A DNA stretch of 64,000 bases. Source: Amoebophrya sp. A120 (Eukaryota > Sar > Dinophyceae > Syndiniales > Amoebophryaceae). Made by a program: the position numbers and the translations under genes. Shown one piece after another: positions 40,391-52,430 of this stretch (position 1 is its first letter; every line of letters begins with the position of its first letter). The DNA lies in assembly GCA_905178155.1 (NCBI GenBank), contig CAJINV010000012.1, positions 2,935,412-2,999,411 on the forward strand. The letters run 5' to 3'. The notes below the pieces were generated by a model, which saw only the letters and a list, made by a program, of their open reading frames with translations, was not told the origin of the DNA and did not search any database.

Positions 40391-41614
40391 TTATCGTCCA
40401 CATCCCTTCCGCCATTGGCAAAGAGTTTTGGTTTTCCTCGAAAGATTTATTTCTTCGCGTCCGATATAATTCCATTCAGTCGCTGTACTGGCGTGATGAA
40501 GATACTGTGCTCAATGTCAAGGTATGGGAGAGGACTTCTACGGGTCCATCCTCGTTGCACGTGCTTTTTCTAATACCTTTCCGCCTGATAAGTAGAGTTG
40601 TACCAGAGTTGTAGTGTAGTTCACCTATCATCAAGGCATTTTTTTTTAAAGTAGCACTGTAGGAGCACCGCTGCAAAACAACTGCGGGCAGGGGTTTCAT
40701 GTCCGCTGCAGGATCTGCTTTTTGGGGAAAAAATGGTGGGGTTTTTTTTTGCCGACGCCGCGACTCGACGGAAGGCAAATTTCGAAAATAAAGGGGTTGG
40801 CTCAAGAGTGGGTAGACGGTTATCATTGTCATCTGCGCGATATTACTAGTAGTAGCGCTATCTTAATCTTCCGGGTTGCTGTTGGTCGTCCTCGTCGAAA
40901 TAGGGATGAGGAATAATTGTATTGAAGCCGGCTACTGTACTAGTCGTGTTTTCTTGTGCTCTTCTTCTTCTTCTTCCCAAAAAACTATATCGTACATAAA
41001 AGTTGTGTGTCGAAAAGTACAGTAGATTTTCGTACTGATAATTTAAATTTTACATGAAAACTTGACAATTTGAAGTGTGTGTTCAAAGGTTCCAAAAACA
41101 AAAAGCTTGATCAAGAGAAAATTTGTACCTATTGAGAGTAAAAATGGAATAATTTGTGCTGTGTCCAACATACGTAACATACAAAACCATACAAGTGTAG
41201 TAGCGATTCTTCATTCGAAAACCGCAATGTGGTCTTCTCCTTTTTTCTTGCGGTTTTCTTCTGTCTCGCCTACTAGTGATTGTGAATCGATGAAAACAAG
41301 TAAAAACAAAGATACAGAACTTCCAATCGGCGCGTTGTTTCATTTGACAATAGTTTTCTTACTTTCGACTTCTTCTTCTGACACGTGTTTATTCTCAGTG
41401 GCACCTTCTGAAACTGAACCATAAAATAATATCGTGACGACAATACTAGTGTAAGTACCTCTTCTGAACAACTGAAATCGTGCATAATTATACTGAAATG
41501 TCATACGGGTCGTGTGAGGTCGTCGATGAAGTACTTAAACACGGCCCCATGTGCTATGTGCTGCTAGTGTACAACTTTTGTGAAGATTTCTTCAAAAGAG
41601 GGCATCACCAACAC
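40391..41614. other. Intergenic stretch, array to PACRG
   Basis: AT-rich with short homopolymers; no gene or introner recognised. Confidence 0.5.
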
Positions 41615-41879
41615 AATCAAATGCAAAAATGTCTGGGTCTGGAAGGTTGCCAGGTTTGTCATGCATATTTTACATGACTCAGGATGTCTGTGATGCATGA
41701 TCTGGCATCACATATTTTTAGAGGCCTTCCTGATCATGCCTATCCCGCATGACAAATGCAGTCCCCGCGTAGCACAAACTGGGCTCCTATTGCTCATCAT
41801 GCAATGCAGATTTTTTTAGAGTCCAAAGTTAGCATCACAAGTTCCAGCCTTCCAGACCCAGACATTATTACATTTGATA
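41615..41879. mobile_element. Introner IE-A downstream of the PACRG stop codon
   Basis: Perfect TSD AACAC; left tip AATC. Lies 10 bp beyond the stop, so in the 3' UTR or intergenic DNA. Confidence 0.88.
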
Positions 41880-41888
41880 AACACAACC

Positions 41889-44018
41889 TTACGACAAGAC
41901 GCAGGATTCGTAGGTGGGGATCATGTATGAGTGTGCACAACTCCCCCTCGTCCCCCTCATTTGTAATGCAAAATACCAAATGCAAACCTTGCTCGTAAGC
42001 CCTGTCAGCATGACAATTTATTTTGGAACCTCAACTAGTACTACAATCCGCTTGCAGATTTGTCATGCGGAAGCCCCTTTTCTGCTGTTGCTGGTGTTGC
42101 TGTTCATGCAATACAAATGAGGGGGAGGGGGAGTTGTGCAGTGTCATATCATGTATTTGATGTTGATAAACGCGTCCTCCCCGCCGTGGATCTCGAAGGT
42201 TTCCAGCACGTCGTTAATCAGGTCTCCCAGGCACTTGTTTTTCCTCTGCGCGTAGAACATGCCGTCGCCGAGATTTTTGTTTTGGTTCTTGAAAATGTTG
42301 AACACCGGCAGAATCTGACGGTAGTACGGCACCAGCGCTTCGCCGATCTGTAGTTGTTTTGTATGTAGAGGTGGTTTCTTTCCATCGCTGAAAAACACAA
42401 ATTGGTAGAGGGAGTTGGAGTTGGAGTAGTAGTTCATGCACATAGTACAAAAAGTCGCTTCTCGTCGTTCTCGTAGCAACATTTGCATGACAAAAAAGAA
42501 ATGTCGGAAAATAATTCGTACCATTTCTCCGCTTTGCACCAGCTCGACTAAAATCTTCAGCACCGTGCAGATAATCGTCTCGTCCCGTGTGTTCAGAGCG
42601 GTCTTGATAGGAATGATCTATCCCAAGAAAAAACAAGTGCTTTACACTTACAACACACTTGCTGCATTTTAAGAAGTTTTAGCATTAGCACAACACAAAC
42701 TTGCTCTGGATAAAACAGACAAAACTTGCAGAATGCAGAGATCAACACACGGAAAAAGAACAAAACGTGGGAACAAAAACCAGTCTCCTATGCATGATAT
42801 CCGGCCTATGACCGAGCGTGCCTGTCTTGCTTAGCCTGCAACACAGTGTGTACTATGTAAAACTGTAGTACTTAACACTTTTTTTGTGCATATGATCAGC
42901 TGGGGCACCACTGGCAAAATTTTAGACCCGCCCGCAGCCATCATGTCGTAGCAACCGGAAACCGCCATAAACCTGGAAATAAATGTAGTTCAAGGACATT
43001 CTGCCATGCCGATGACTTGTAGTTCTTTATTAACAATTGTTTTTTACTGTGCATGAAGCGAAAGCACAATCTACTTCCTCGTGAAGTAGAGGGATAAGTT
43101 GTAACACACCCCGCCGGAGGAGCATTCATTCTATGCACGACAAATGACTATTAAGTTACAAAAGTGGACCACACGACAGATCAACACTCTGCTATATACT
43201 TTACCGATAAGGATCTTCCTTTTCGCGGAGGCCGTCAAAGAAGATGGGCAGGTAGTGATGGTAGTCCAATTTCTCCAGGTCGATTTTCCACTGGAGCTTT
43301 CCCCCCACTTTGCTGTGGTCAATCACGTATGAATCGCAAATATGTCTGGGTCTGGAAAGTTGTGATGCATGTCGGTGAATAGCAATCGCACTGCAATGCA
43401 CCGCCAAGCATGACAGATTTTTTCGTGGCTCTGGGTTGCGTATTCCGCATGAGAAACAGCGTTTTTGCATGACAGACAATAGGAGCTCTTCCTGGCCACG
43501 CAATACAGAGCTCACACTCATGCCAAACTAGCATGACAAATCTCGCATCAATCTTCCAGACCCAGACATATTTGCAGCCCATATCTGGATCGGCAGATCC
43601 CCCCTGTCGTAAAACTTCCGGAACTCGGTTACCGTGATGGCCCGTCGGGTTTTCGCGGTTTGTCTCATCATCGACATCTTCTTTGGCGAGGACGAGGCCG
43701 CCTGCGATGGGTGAAAATAAGAATGCGAAAATCGCAATACAAATTGGCTCAGCATTACAAACGAAAACCTAACCAACTAGATTTGTAAAAATGCCGAAGA
43801 TGTTATAATACCTTCAAGTTCTGCTTGATGTTTTTCGGGATGTAGTCTGGCGGGAAATCGCCAAACACACTCATCGCGCCCATCGGCACCAAGCCTGCCC
43901 GCTTGTCCGCCGCGAGCCAGCCCTTGCCCTCGACGATATTTCGCAACGCATCCTCAAGAAGCAAGGTAGAGGCCGGACTCATGCCCGCTCTAGCCGCACC
44001 GAGCGCTGGAGGAGCCAT
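41889..44018 (-). CDS. PACRG: PACRG, inner-junction protein of ciliary doublet microtubules
   Basis: PACRG links the A and B tubules at the inner junction of axonemal doublets. Seven exons (44018-43812, 43701-43584, 43327-43205, 42972-42893, 42618-42522, 42347-42149, 41925-41889) give 281 aa in frame. Family signatures in order: [34 protein letters not shown], the [13 protein letters not shown] helix, [20 protein letters not shown], and [20 protein letters not shown], ending [10 protein letters not shown]-stop. The N-terminal 60 residues are family-variable. Three introns are GT-AG (43702-43811, 42973-43204, 42348-42521) and three are introners. A further introner sits just past the stop. Confidence 0.93.
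41926..42148. mobile_element. Introner, singleton family, in PACRG
   Basis: GTGTGCACAACTCCCCCTCG mirrored by GGGGGAGTTGTGCAGTGTC; perfect TSD TCATG. Confidence 0.9.
42348..42521 (-). other. Canonical GT-AG intron of PACRG
   Basis: GAAATG/GTACGAATT and CAACTACAG/ATCGGCGAAG; joins SGEM to IGEALVPYY as in the family. Confidence 0.9.
42619..42892. mobile_element. Introner IE-C in PACRG
   Basis: Perfect TSD TGATC; arms CCCAAGAAAAAACAAGTGCT and AACACTTTTTTTGTGCAT. Confidence 0.9.
42973..43204 (-). other. Canonical GT-AG intron of PACRG
   Basis: CCTTATCG/GTAAAGTAT and TTATTTCCAG/GTTTATGG. Confidence 0.88.
43328..43583. mobile_element. Introner IE-A in PACRG
   Basis: TSD TCACG/TCTGG, two mismatches; frame kept (LPIQIDHSK). 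Confidence 0.84.
43702..43811 (-). other. Canonical GT-AG intron of PACRG, possible decayed introner
   Basis: TTGAAG/GTATTATAAC and CCATCGCAG/GCGGCC. Interior has GCAATACAAATT and GCATTACAAA, the words seen inside introners. Confidence 0.9.
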
Positions 44019-45050
44019 TTTGGTGTTCTTGTGGAGGAAAGTGCTTCTTCTTTTAGTCCTGAATCGAAAAAGGCCAACTTCTACCGTGCGCTGTCGTCGT
44101 GAAAAAAACAACTGATTCTTCTGATACAAGTACTGCAGTGAAAGTGTTCTTCGAATGTTTTTTGGCGTGTTCAAGATGAAGATTGCTACTGTCAATGACA
44201 GAAGAGCTGCACTTCTGGTTGAGGAAAGTGATACAACAAGTTGTTGTGGGTTGCTGTGCTTGGTTTCGGTTGGTTGGAGGGACGTAATTATACCGAAAAA
44301 TATCGACGATGATAGATAAAAATAAAATTGCGTCAATTGGAATTATACGAAGTGTTTCTTTCCAAAAAAATTCGTCTTCGGTAGTTCTTGTTCTGCAACA
44401 AGTCTTGTTACGAGCAACCAACGGACAAACTTATTGTATTCTAGTTTAGTACACTTTTCAGTAGAATCAGGCACACGTGTGGCTACAGTTCGGAAGGCGA
44501 GAAAAAAACGCACGACCCAGCAATGGACGACTTGAACCACGGTCAAGAAAAAACACGACAAAGCCCCAGGAGAGCAGCGATGAAAAAAATCATTGTCAAC
44601 GTCGATAATTAACTGTCTTTTTTGAACGAAGATCTGCAGCACGACGTCAGTGACTTATGTTCGCGCCGCTGGAAAAAAAGAAACAAAAATCTTTACGACA
44701 TTATTTTGCACGAAATTTGCGAGGACTTCATTCAGACCTGGTGGAGACGAGCTCCAGGATGCAATGGTGAACGAGGACGTGAGACGAAAAAAATTCTGCG
44801 ACATGTAGAACTAGAACTACCTGTAAAGCGGGAAACACGTCGTCCACTAGAACAGCAGTGTTGATGTCGGGTGAATCTGAATCAAGCCCGAAGATGTTGT
44901 ACAACTACTTCTTTTCATCGCTACAGATGTTTAGAAATATTTCGTTACTCATCGAGTGGTGCGTATTTGATGTTACAACGATGTGGCTTTTGCTGACTTG
45001 CGGTGGTCCGCCAGCATATTTTTTTGCATCCAGTTCCAGCTACATTGTTG
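44019..45050. other. Intergenic stretch, PACRG to syntaxin-6-type gene
   Basis: Short open frames only, none with a family resemblance; presumably PACRG 5' and SNARE 3' flanks. Confidence 0.5.
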
Positions 45051-48000
45051 TCATCCTATCACTAGCATCAACAGGAACATGAAGACGCAGAACAGGATCA
45101 AAATCGTCCACAATTGTTTGCTGTTAGAGGTTTTCATCAGTATTCCCAGTCGCCGCATGACGAAATTCATCTTCTCGGTCTCCCGGTCGATGTCTTCGTC
45201 CAGTTCCGTGAGCATGCGTATCAAAAGGAAAGGTCCCCCCTTCCCATACCAAAACGAAACCTCTGTTGCTGGATTTGCGTACTTACACAAATCAGATCTG
45301 TCTTGCAGTAGAGGACTGCAGGCATATACTAAGCCTGAGCAGAGAAGTTTTGACATAGGCCCCCAGCATGACGAAAGTCTACGCTGTGGGACCAACAGCA
45401 CCACAAACCGCCGGCATAACGTGGCGGAGCCTGTGGATTTGCCTTCTTGCACGACAGAGATGATCTGTGGTCACAAATCAGCATTACAAATTTCCTGAGG
45501 CGTACCTTTTCGATATGGGGAGGAGGGATTTTTGTTCGGAATAATGCGCGCCTGCTCGTTTAGCTCCGTGTTAATCACCTTTTTTGTAAAGTCGGTTCTG
45601 AAGTTTGAATCTCTTTGCTATGCCTGTACTAGCGTTTGCGGCCTGCACAGACGTTGGACAGCCCCGTAGGAGTTTGAAACTAATCGTCTGATAAAGAATA
45701 CCAAGATATTAAGCTTCGATCATGTAGTAAGTACTTACCAGCGCGGTTTGATTCAGCCTCTCGGTGCACTTGCTGAGCTCGTTGAGCTGCTCATCCTGCT
45801 TTGCGACCAGCTGTTTCTGCTGCTGACGCTATCATGCGTAAAAGGAAGTGTCAAGAACATAGGAGCTGCACAAAATTCCTACAAAGTAGAGAAAGATTTT
45901 ACTCCATACATTTCTACCGAGAATTCCACGACTCGCAACTAAAGTCTACTTCCCTTTCCGGAAAGCAAGAAATGGAAATCGAAATGCAGCGCCAGCGCCT
46001 ATGTTGCCATATAATCTGGAGGGCAGGTGATCATGATAATGCACCGTCTATGACACAGCCTTTAGAAAGTACACATCGGATACCGTGCCAGTCTGTACAA
46101 AGTCGTCCATTTCTCGTCGGCGGTCCAGGGGTGAGATCAGGTCGCTTCGATTTTTGCCCACCTGTTTTTGGGTCGTCGTTTAGGCTTTAATATTTCCTGC
46201 AGTTTCTTTTGCATACACAAAATACATTCTGTCAACACTACAACTTTATTGGGCGGTCTTCTGGTAGTGGTCTACTATCGACGTGTAGTGGTCTAGTATC
46301 AAAACCGGTCATAAATCATACCGCGTGCGCATTGCTGCTGGAGGAGCCCGCTCCAGAACTCGCCTCCAGCGCTCGTATTGCCGACTGCGTGCGATTATCA
46401 CGAGCGAAAGTTGTAAGCGTCATCGCATATAACTTTTCTTCTGAAAGAAAACTTGCATGACAAACAACCACTCCTCCTGCGCTGCTCCTCAGCAGGACAG
46501 ACACAGGAACGAGCCGCCTTTTTAACATATGTCATTGCAGCGGGAAAAGCTGCAAATGCGATTCTTTCACTACATTATTCCCATTCCGTATCTAACGACC
46601 AGTTCTTTCAGTGCCGCGTCGGTTTTTTGTAGAAAATCTTTCCGTGACTTCAGCTCTCGCTGGTCGACTTTGAACTTCGAAGGGTTGGCCTCGACGATGC
46701 CAATCGTGGTTTCCACATCCTGTTTATCAAGTGCAAATATGTCGGGGTCTGTAAGAATGCAAGTTTGTCATGCTTGTCCCGCATGACTCTTGAATCTGTC
46801 ATGCATGCCGCATGCATGAGCAGGAAAGCAGCCTCTTACCTAACATGCAAAACCGCAGTTCGTCATGCGGGAAGCAAAACACGTACTTAGGAGCTCAGAA
46901 ACTTGTCATGCGTGGCTGCGTAACGCAGTGCGCCCATCATGCACAAACTAGCATCACAAGTTTCCAGACCCAGGCACATTTGCAGTTCATACTGGAGATC
47001 GTACTGCAACTGCTTGATCTCGGACAGGATGTCTATAACCCGCTCAGGCGTTACATCCTCAAACGTTACAATAGAATATGGAAATCTGTGATGCGAGAGG
47101 TGCATGATCTAGCCAACTCTCATATGATTGCGCATGACAAGTTCCGGAGCAGCCCTAAACCCCACTACAATCTGGCGATATTTGTATTGCAGAAAGTGGA
47201 ACGCTGTGCGGGTCTGTCATGCTCATCATGCAATACAAAATCCAGATTCTATGGTAACCGATTTGAGATTGTAACATTTGAGCGGGTCATAATGTCGTTC
47301 CCGATTTTTGCGCTACTGCTGGAAGAGGAGGACGAGCCACCACCGGTCGCCGTCGGGTTGCCGCGTAACCCCTGGCACATCCGTTTCACGTTTTTGCATC
47401 AAATGCAAATATTTCTGGGTCGGGAATGTTGCCGGGTTTGTCATGCATAAATTTTGCATGACCCAGAATGTCTGTAATGCACGACCTAGCATCACAGATT
47501 TTTAGAGGGCTTCCTGATGCCTACTACGCATGACAAGCGCCCTCGTCCCCGTGTAGCAAAAACTAGACTCCTCTTGCTGGTCATGCAATACAAATTTTTT
47601 TAGATTCCAAAAACAGCATGACAAGTTGCAATCTTCCAGAACCAGACATTTTTGCATTTGATATTTTGAGGCCATTTTCGATTTCCTCCTTGGCCACGTA
47701 GAAAGGATCTGATGACTGACTCATCAGGGGCTGGTGTTGTATGTAAAAACGTCCCCGCCCCATAGTTGTGATGCAAATCTGCCTGCTGAAAATTTTTCTC
47801 ATGCGGAGCCCCACGAGAAGCATCATTCAGTCAGGTTTTGGAATTTGTCATGCTACAATCAGCATGATATACTAGGTCTGTAATGCTGATGAGCTACCTG
47901 CTCAAACAGCACTACTATAAGAATTCAAATTTGTCATGCAAAACAGCCAAAACTTGTGGACTTGCCTAGCCAATTCCTCATCTTGACTCTGGGGTGGGGA

Positions 48001-48072
48001 CGTTTTTACATAGAATAACTGGTGTAGCTGCTCCTCCGTGGTCTTAGACTCCGTTGCAGTCGTTGGCCGCAT
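45051..48072 (-). CDS. STX6: Syntaxin-6-type Qc-SNARE
   Basis: STX6/10/61-family SNAREs act in fusion between endosomes and the trans-Golgi. The N-terminal domain begins MSQSSDPFYVAKEEIENGLK, continues SEIKQLQYDLQ and DVETTIGIVEANPSKF (human STX6 has IVEANPRKF), with a serine-rich linker. The SNARE helix reads QLVAKQDEQLNELS...NQTALVINTELNEQARI...LTELDEDIDRETEKMNFVMRRLG, then a C-terminal anchor LWTILILFCVFMFLLMLVIG and TGA at 45051. Five introners and several GT-AG introns interrupt it; exons near 46320-46425 and 46075-46165 are probable linker exons with inexact edges. An in-frame upstream exon allows a start at 48072 (MRPTTATESK); the conserved start is at 47724. Confidence 0.85.
45219..45543. 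mobile_element. Introner IE-D in syntaxin-6-type gene
   Basis: Perfect TSD ATGCG; arm AAGGAAAGGTCCCCCCTTCC. Confidence 0.9.
45579..45738 (-). other. Canonical GT-AG intron of syntaxin-6-type gene
   Basis: ACCGCGCTG/GTAAGTACTT and TTTACAAAAAAG/GTGATTAAC; joins NQTAL to VINTEL inside the SNARE helix. Confidence 0.88.
46725..46991. mobile_element. Introner IE-A in syntaxin-6-type gene
   Basis: TSD CTGTT/CTGGA; frame kept (YDLQ/DVETT). Confidence 0.82.
47034..47291. mobile_element. Introner IE-I in syntaxin-6-type gene
   Basis: TATAACCCGCTCAGGCGTTA mirrored by GTAACATTTGAGCGGGTCAT; perfect TSD ATGTC; relative at 60137-60381. Confidence 0.9.
47397..47663. mobile_element. Introner IE-A in syntaxin-6-type gene
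   Basis: Perfect TSD TTTTG; left tip CATC. Confidence 0.88.
47735..48017. mobile_element. Introner IE-B in syntaxin-6-type gene
   Basis: TSD GCTGG/ACTGG; left tip TGTTG. Removing it keeps the upstream exon in frame with MSQSSDPF. Confidence 0.82.
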
Positions 48073-49082
48073 CAGGTCTTCGCAAAGGACATCAGGCGTG
48101 GAGGGGAGAAAGCTGACCACCACGGTAGCTATAATTCGGCACTAGTTTCGCCACAGAAACGAGTTAACGGGTGGACATGGCGAGATTTGTACCTAGCAAG
48201 CTGGCGACAACAGAAATTATCCTTCCTGTCCATCAGTGCGGTTACTTACTTATTCAACAATATTCCACCTTTTTATTTTCTCCCGAAACAATTTTCTCTG
48301 ACAGAGTGGTGTCATTGCGCTACTCATCATCGAACCAAATGAAGCATCAAACTTTCACAAAATGTCAAAACCGCGACTGGTAACCTTGATGAGCAAGGAA
48401 GCGCAACGAATATTAAATAGCAGCAAACAATCTATACAACCAGCAATGCCAGCACGAACAAGAATTGCGGGAAGTAGAGGCTCTAGTGCCTCTTCATCCA
48501 TCTTTCAAAAGTGGGTATTGATTTCCAAGGCTGAGTGGCTGGTGTAGTGATGTACACGAGAACCTAGATGATCTTTTATCTCGTGTTCGATAGGGAGACT
48601 TGTTCTGACAGTGAATGCGAAGCCGTACTTCTACCCCTGCTGAGCAAGGATGCTGCGCGGGGGGCTTTTTTATCCACGAACACACGAGGACAAACAAGTG
48701 TGTAAAAAATTCCGAGCAGCTACCAGTGGCGCTGGAGGAGGTTTGTCGCAATGGAGACAAAAACGCCTGCTCTGCGTACTATCGAATAGTATTCCTTGCG
48801 CTTTTTCTTTCTTTTCCCACGTCTTGTCAAAGAACAAAACATTCCGATCTTGTTCAATCACTTTCTTCCGTATCGGTCTCTTGATGCAGAAGTCTCCAGA
48901 AGAAGATTGCCAAGAAGGTACAACTACAGGCCTCCTGGTGCAGGTGGAGATGCTGTACGTTAAGTAGAGTCTTTCTCGTTCTACTTGAAGGTGAAAAACA
49001 ATTATTAGACAGGTCCAGGTGCAAAAAGCCACAAGAACCACTTGCAGCTACTCCTGAAAATAAATCAGGTCAGCACGCTCCT
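48073..49082. other. Intergenic stretch, syntaxin-6-type gene to ALAD
   Basis: An open stretch continues the first SNARE exon up to about 48130; beyond that nothing recognised. Confidence 0.5.
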
Positions 49083-51166
49083 TTAAGTAGTACCCGCCCA
49101 ATCAAAATCCGACTTGAGATCAAACCGGTCCATCAGAATCTGGGGCGTGTAGTAGGTGATGAGTATGTCCGCGCCGGCACGCAACAAGGACACATGCGCC
49201 TCCAGAACCACGTCCTTCAAGCAGTCGCAAGCCGTCCCGTAGTCGAAGAGCATCTTGTACTATCCTATGTAAAAACGTCCCCACACCATAGTCAATATGG
49301 GGAATCGGCTAGACAAATCCACACGCTTTGGCTGTTTTGCATGACAAATTTGGACTCGTATTGTAGTGCTGTTTGAGGTAGTTCAGCAGCATCACAGATC
49401 TAGTATCTCATGCTGCTTGGAGCATGACAAATTCCAAAACACGACTAGAAAATGCTTCTCATGGGGCTCCGCATGAGGAACATTTTCAGCATGCAGATTT
49501 GCATATACAACTATGTGGTCGTGGGGACGTTTTTGAATACGATATGTACTCGCCGGAGACCACGTAGGCCGCCACGAGGGAGACTTCCTTTTCCGCGTAG
49601 GATTTTATGATGTCGGCATAGAATAAAGAGGGCTTGACCAACACAATGTCCGCTCCCTCGGCGATGTCCCGCTGGAAGGATTTCTGCGCTAATTTGAAGG
49701 CCCCAACGGGTTGCTGGTACCGCTTGCGGTCGCCCTTGAAACAACTGGCCACCGCATTGCGAAAGGGGTTGTACAGGCTGGTACTGGCTTTCTTGCTGGT
49801 GTACGACAGAATTCCCACGTGGGAAAATCCCCCTTCGTTCAGTTTCTGCCGAATTTTCACCACTCGCCCGTCCATCATGTCGCTGGGACACACAAAATCG
49901 CACCCGTGCGTGGCGTAGGAAAGGGCAATCTCCGCGAGTCTGTTGGTCGTCTTTTCCAGGTCGATCACCGTCGGGTCTGACGGCGCACTGCTTTTGCTAC
50001 CACCTGAGGAGGTCACAACCGCGGGACAAATTGGAGAGTCGTTTGTTTCTGGTGTGTTTCTCGGTTTCAAGATTCCGCAGTGCCCGTGGTCCGTGTATTC
50101 ACAGAGGCACACGTCCGCCATCAGAAGAAGGTGGTCGCCGAAAGTTGCTTTCAGAGTTTGCAAACAGCGTTCCACCGGATTTTCCGTCTTGGAAAAAACC
50201 TCCGCCGCGGCGTCCCCGGTGCAATTTTTCTCGCCGTCAGGAACCACCCCGAAGAGCATCACGGCTATACAATACAAAAGTGCCGCATTGGAAACATAGT
50301 AGTCCAGGTAGCATTACAAATGGAAATGTTTCTGCAAAAAACAAAAACGGTAACTTGTCGTGCAGATTCTGCTTCTGGTCAGAGAAGACGCGATCTGTCA
50401 TGCAATAATGCAATTTTTCAGTTCTACGAGTACTACTATGTCTTGTGGCACTTTTGAAATGCGTAACCGCCTTCAGCTGGCACTTCTCCACTAAATACCG
50501 CAGGTGGGAGACCAGAGAGGAAAACGGGCTTCTTGAAGAACTCGACTGAGCGCCACGACCCCACCGTTTGTTGGGAGAAAACCCCGCGATGTCGACGTCG
50601 CTGTTGCCGTTGTGCACAAAGATCGGGTACACCAAGTGCTTTGCGTCAATGGTGGGCTCGTGCCACGCGCGGGCGTTCGAGTTATGAAAGCCTCAGGTTG
50701 GAAATTGTCAAAGTTGAAATAATTTGTAATGCAAAAAAACGACTCCGGTTGGCGCCCCATTTCTAGTCGCCGCATGACAAATTTCTGGGGCACCTAAAGC
50801 GTGTCTGTCATGCTGTTCAGTGCAAAGGGGTGCCCTTCTGTCATGCTAGTCAGCAGCCCAATCCTTAACCCGTAGCAGGACAATAGTCAGCCCCAATTGC
50901 GTGCTCTGCAATACAGGCACTCTATGCGTCGCATTTCATGCATTACAAATCATTTCAACTTTGAGCATTTCCAACCTGAGGCTTCCATACGGGTGGTGCA
51001 ACTGCGGGTGCAGCTGCGTGACTGGTCTAGTTGTACTTGAGGCCAAATTTTCGCTTTTCCGTCCCACTCGCGCGTCCCGGTCCGGGCTTCCGGATCGGTC
51101 CCGAGCTGCTTGGCCAGCCGGCATGGTCGTGGGCGCGACGGCGGACGCGGACAACAACTCTGGCAT
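49083..51166 (-). CDS. ALAD: Porphobilinogen synthase (delta-aminolevulinate dehydratase)
   Basis: Condenses two 5-aminolevulinate to porphobilinogen in haem synthesis. Four exons (51166-50990, 50682-50466, 50265-49545, 49260-49083) give 425 aa in frame. Visible family parts: RAWHEPTIDAKHLVYPIFVH, the three-Cys zinc site DVCLCEYTDHGHCG, DFVCPSDMMDGRV, the first active-site lysine in SYTSKKASTSLYNPFR, the Schiff-base lysine in IVLVKPSLFYADII, and the end AGADILITYYTPQIL. So it is a Zn-type enzyme. Between zinc site and first lysine there is a Ser/Thr/Pro-rich insert of about 25 residues. The roughly 70-residue N-terminal extension is low-complexity and could be a targeting leader. Start at 51166 is the first in-frame ATG seen; an upstream exon is possible. 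Confidence 0.93.
49261..49544. mobile_element. Introner IE-B in ALAD
   Basis: Perfect TSD TGTAC; joins AAYVVSGEY to KMLFDYG. Confidence 0.9.
50266..50465. mobile_element. Introner, singleton family, in ALAD
   Basis: TATACAATACAAAAGTGCC mirrored by GGCACTTTTGAAATGCGTA; TSD ACGGC/ACCGC; joins LKAV to MLFGV. Confidence 0.87.
50683..50989. mobile_element. Introner IE-G in ALAD
   Basis: TATGAAAGCCTCAGGTTGG mirrored by CCAACCTGAGGCTTCCATA; TSD CGAGT/CGGGT. Confidence 0.9.
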
Positions 51167-52430
51167 ATGGGTCGACAAGCGTTTTTTTGCACAGACTTGC
51201 AACTTCTACGTCGTTGAACAAGTAGATGATAGTGATAGTAGTAGTGCGTAAAACTACCTGCGTGGTGTTTTGTCTTTGCGACCACCTTCGTCAACACCTA
51301 ATACGATCTACGGCTACTTCTCATTCAAACTACTCGACCGTTCCGAGAAAAAAAAGACCGAAAGCGTTCCGTTCGGAAAGACGATCCTGCGTCGGAGGCC
51401 TTGTCATTTGCTCCGTTTTATCTTTTTAGCGGCCCGACCTTCACCTACAGTCATGTGATCAACGAAAAACATGTTGCATCATCTGAATCACGAAGTGATC
51501 CACGGGAAGAAAAAAACACCATAGCCAGCTGGGCTCTACTTCCAAGTCCAGCAAGATAGCACTCTTGCCATTTCCATGGTGCCCATTGGGAAAATTTTCA
51601 ACTTCTACCATGTTGTCGTGGTATTTTTGCGAACATAACTGGTTATCTATCGTGAAGGACGACGCTCGGAATCGGAAACCCGAGCTAGCATGACAATTAT
51701 GCACGACATGCCTTGCATGCCTTTTTTATTCTGTATGCTTGCGAAAGAATATTCAATGTCAACCCTGTTGGTCTTTGTACAGTGTCCATTTGAGTCATCC
51801 TCTCCCAGTATGGATTTCTGACAACAGAGGTCGCAAGCTCTTTTCATTTTCTATACAGGTGTGTGATATCGAAAGCAAGTTGCACCTTGGAGAATAAAGC
51901 ATTGGACAACTTCAAGCACGTCTTAAAATACAGGTGTCTTAATATTGTCCAAACATTTTTAAAGGAAACTCGTCCGCTGGGCGCAAAGCCATGCAGCGAT
52001 TGCGTCAAATCATGCGAAACAAGAAACAAGTTGTAGTGTTACAGGTGATGAGTTGCAATTTGAATTTGTTGTTGTTCAAATGGAATAAAATAAAGTCATA
52101 TCAAAGTCCAAAGAAGGTGCAAGTGAAAATTGTCAAATAAGAAAAATCCTGATCCTGGCAAGCCGTATTTACAACAAAAACAGATTCTTCTCTTGTACTC
52201 TCTCCGTCGCAGACGGAGACTTATTTCTAGTGTATCAAATCAAAACAAAAACCTTTGCTTGATGCCGAAATACTTCAAAGTCGCAAACAGTGGATGTTTT
52301 TTTTTGGGATTTTACAGATGACAGCGTGAAGAAGGAAGACTTACCTAGCGAGCACAACAGGAGGCCTCATCGTCACCAGCAGGATCCACGACTACACGAC
52401 CTGCAATAAAAAAAACCCTTGCTCTACTGC
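51167..52430. other. Intergenic stretch, ALAD to HU-domain gene
   Basis: Minus-strand frames at 51459-51847 (for example LGEDDSNGHCTKTNRVDIEY) might be exons of a small gene, but have no family resemblance. Confidence 0.4.

Noticed and set aside
44622-44864. Plus-strand open frame upstream of PACRG
   Set aside because: 81 codons, no conserved features, opposite to all neighbours.
47034-47291. AACGTTACAATCTCAAACG arms of IE-I as a promoter or hormone-type palindromic site
   Set aside because: The same arms recur at 60137-60381 with a perfect TSD, so they are element ends.
51459-51847. Small minus-strand gene between ALAD and the HU gene
   Set aside because: Two overlapping short frames without homology, introner arms or splice sites I could pair; too weak to call.
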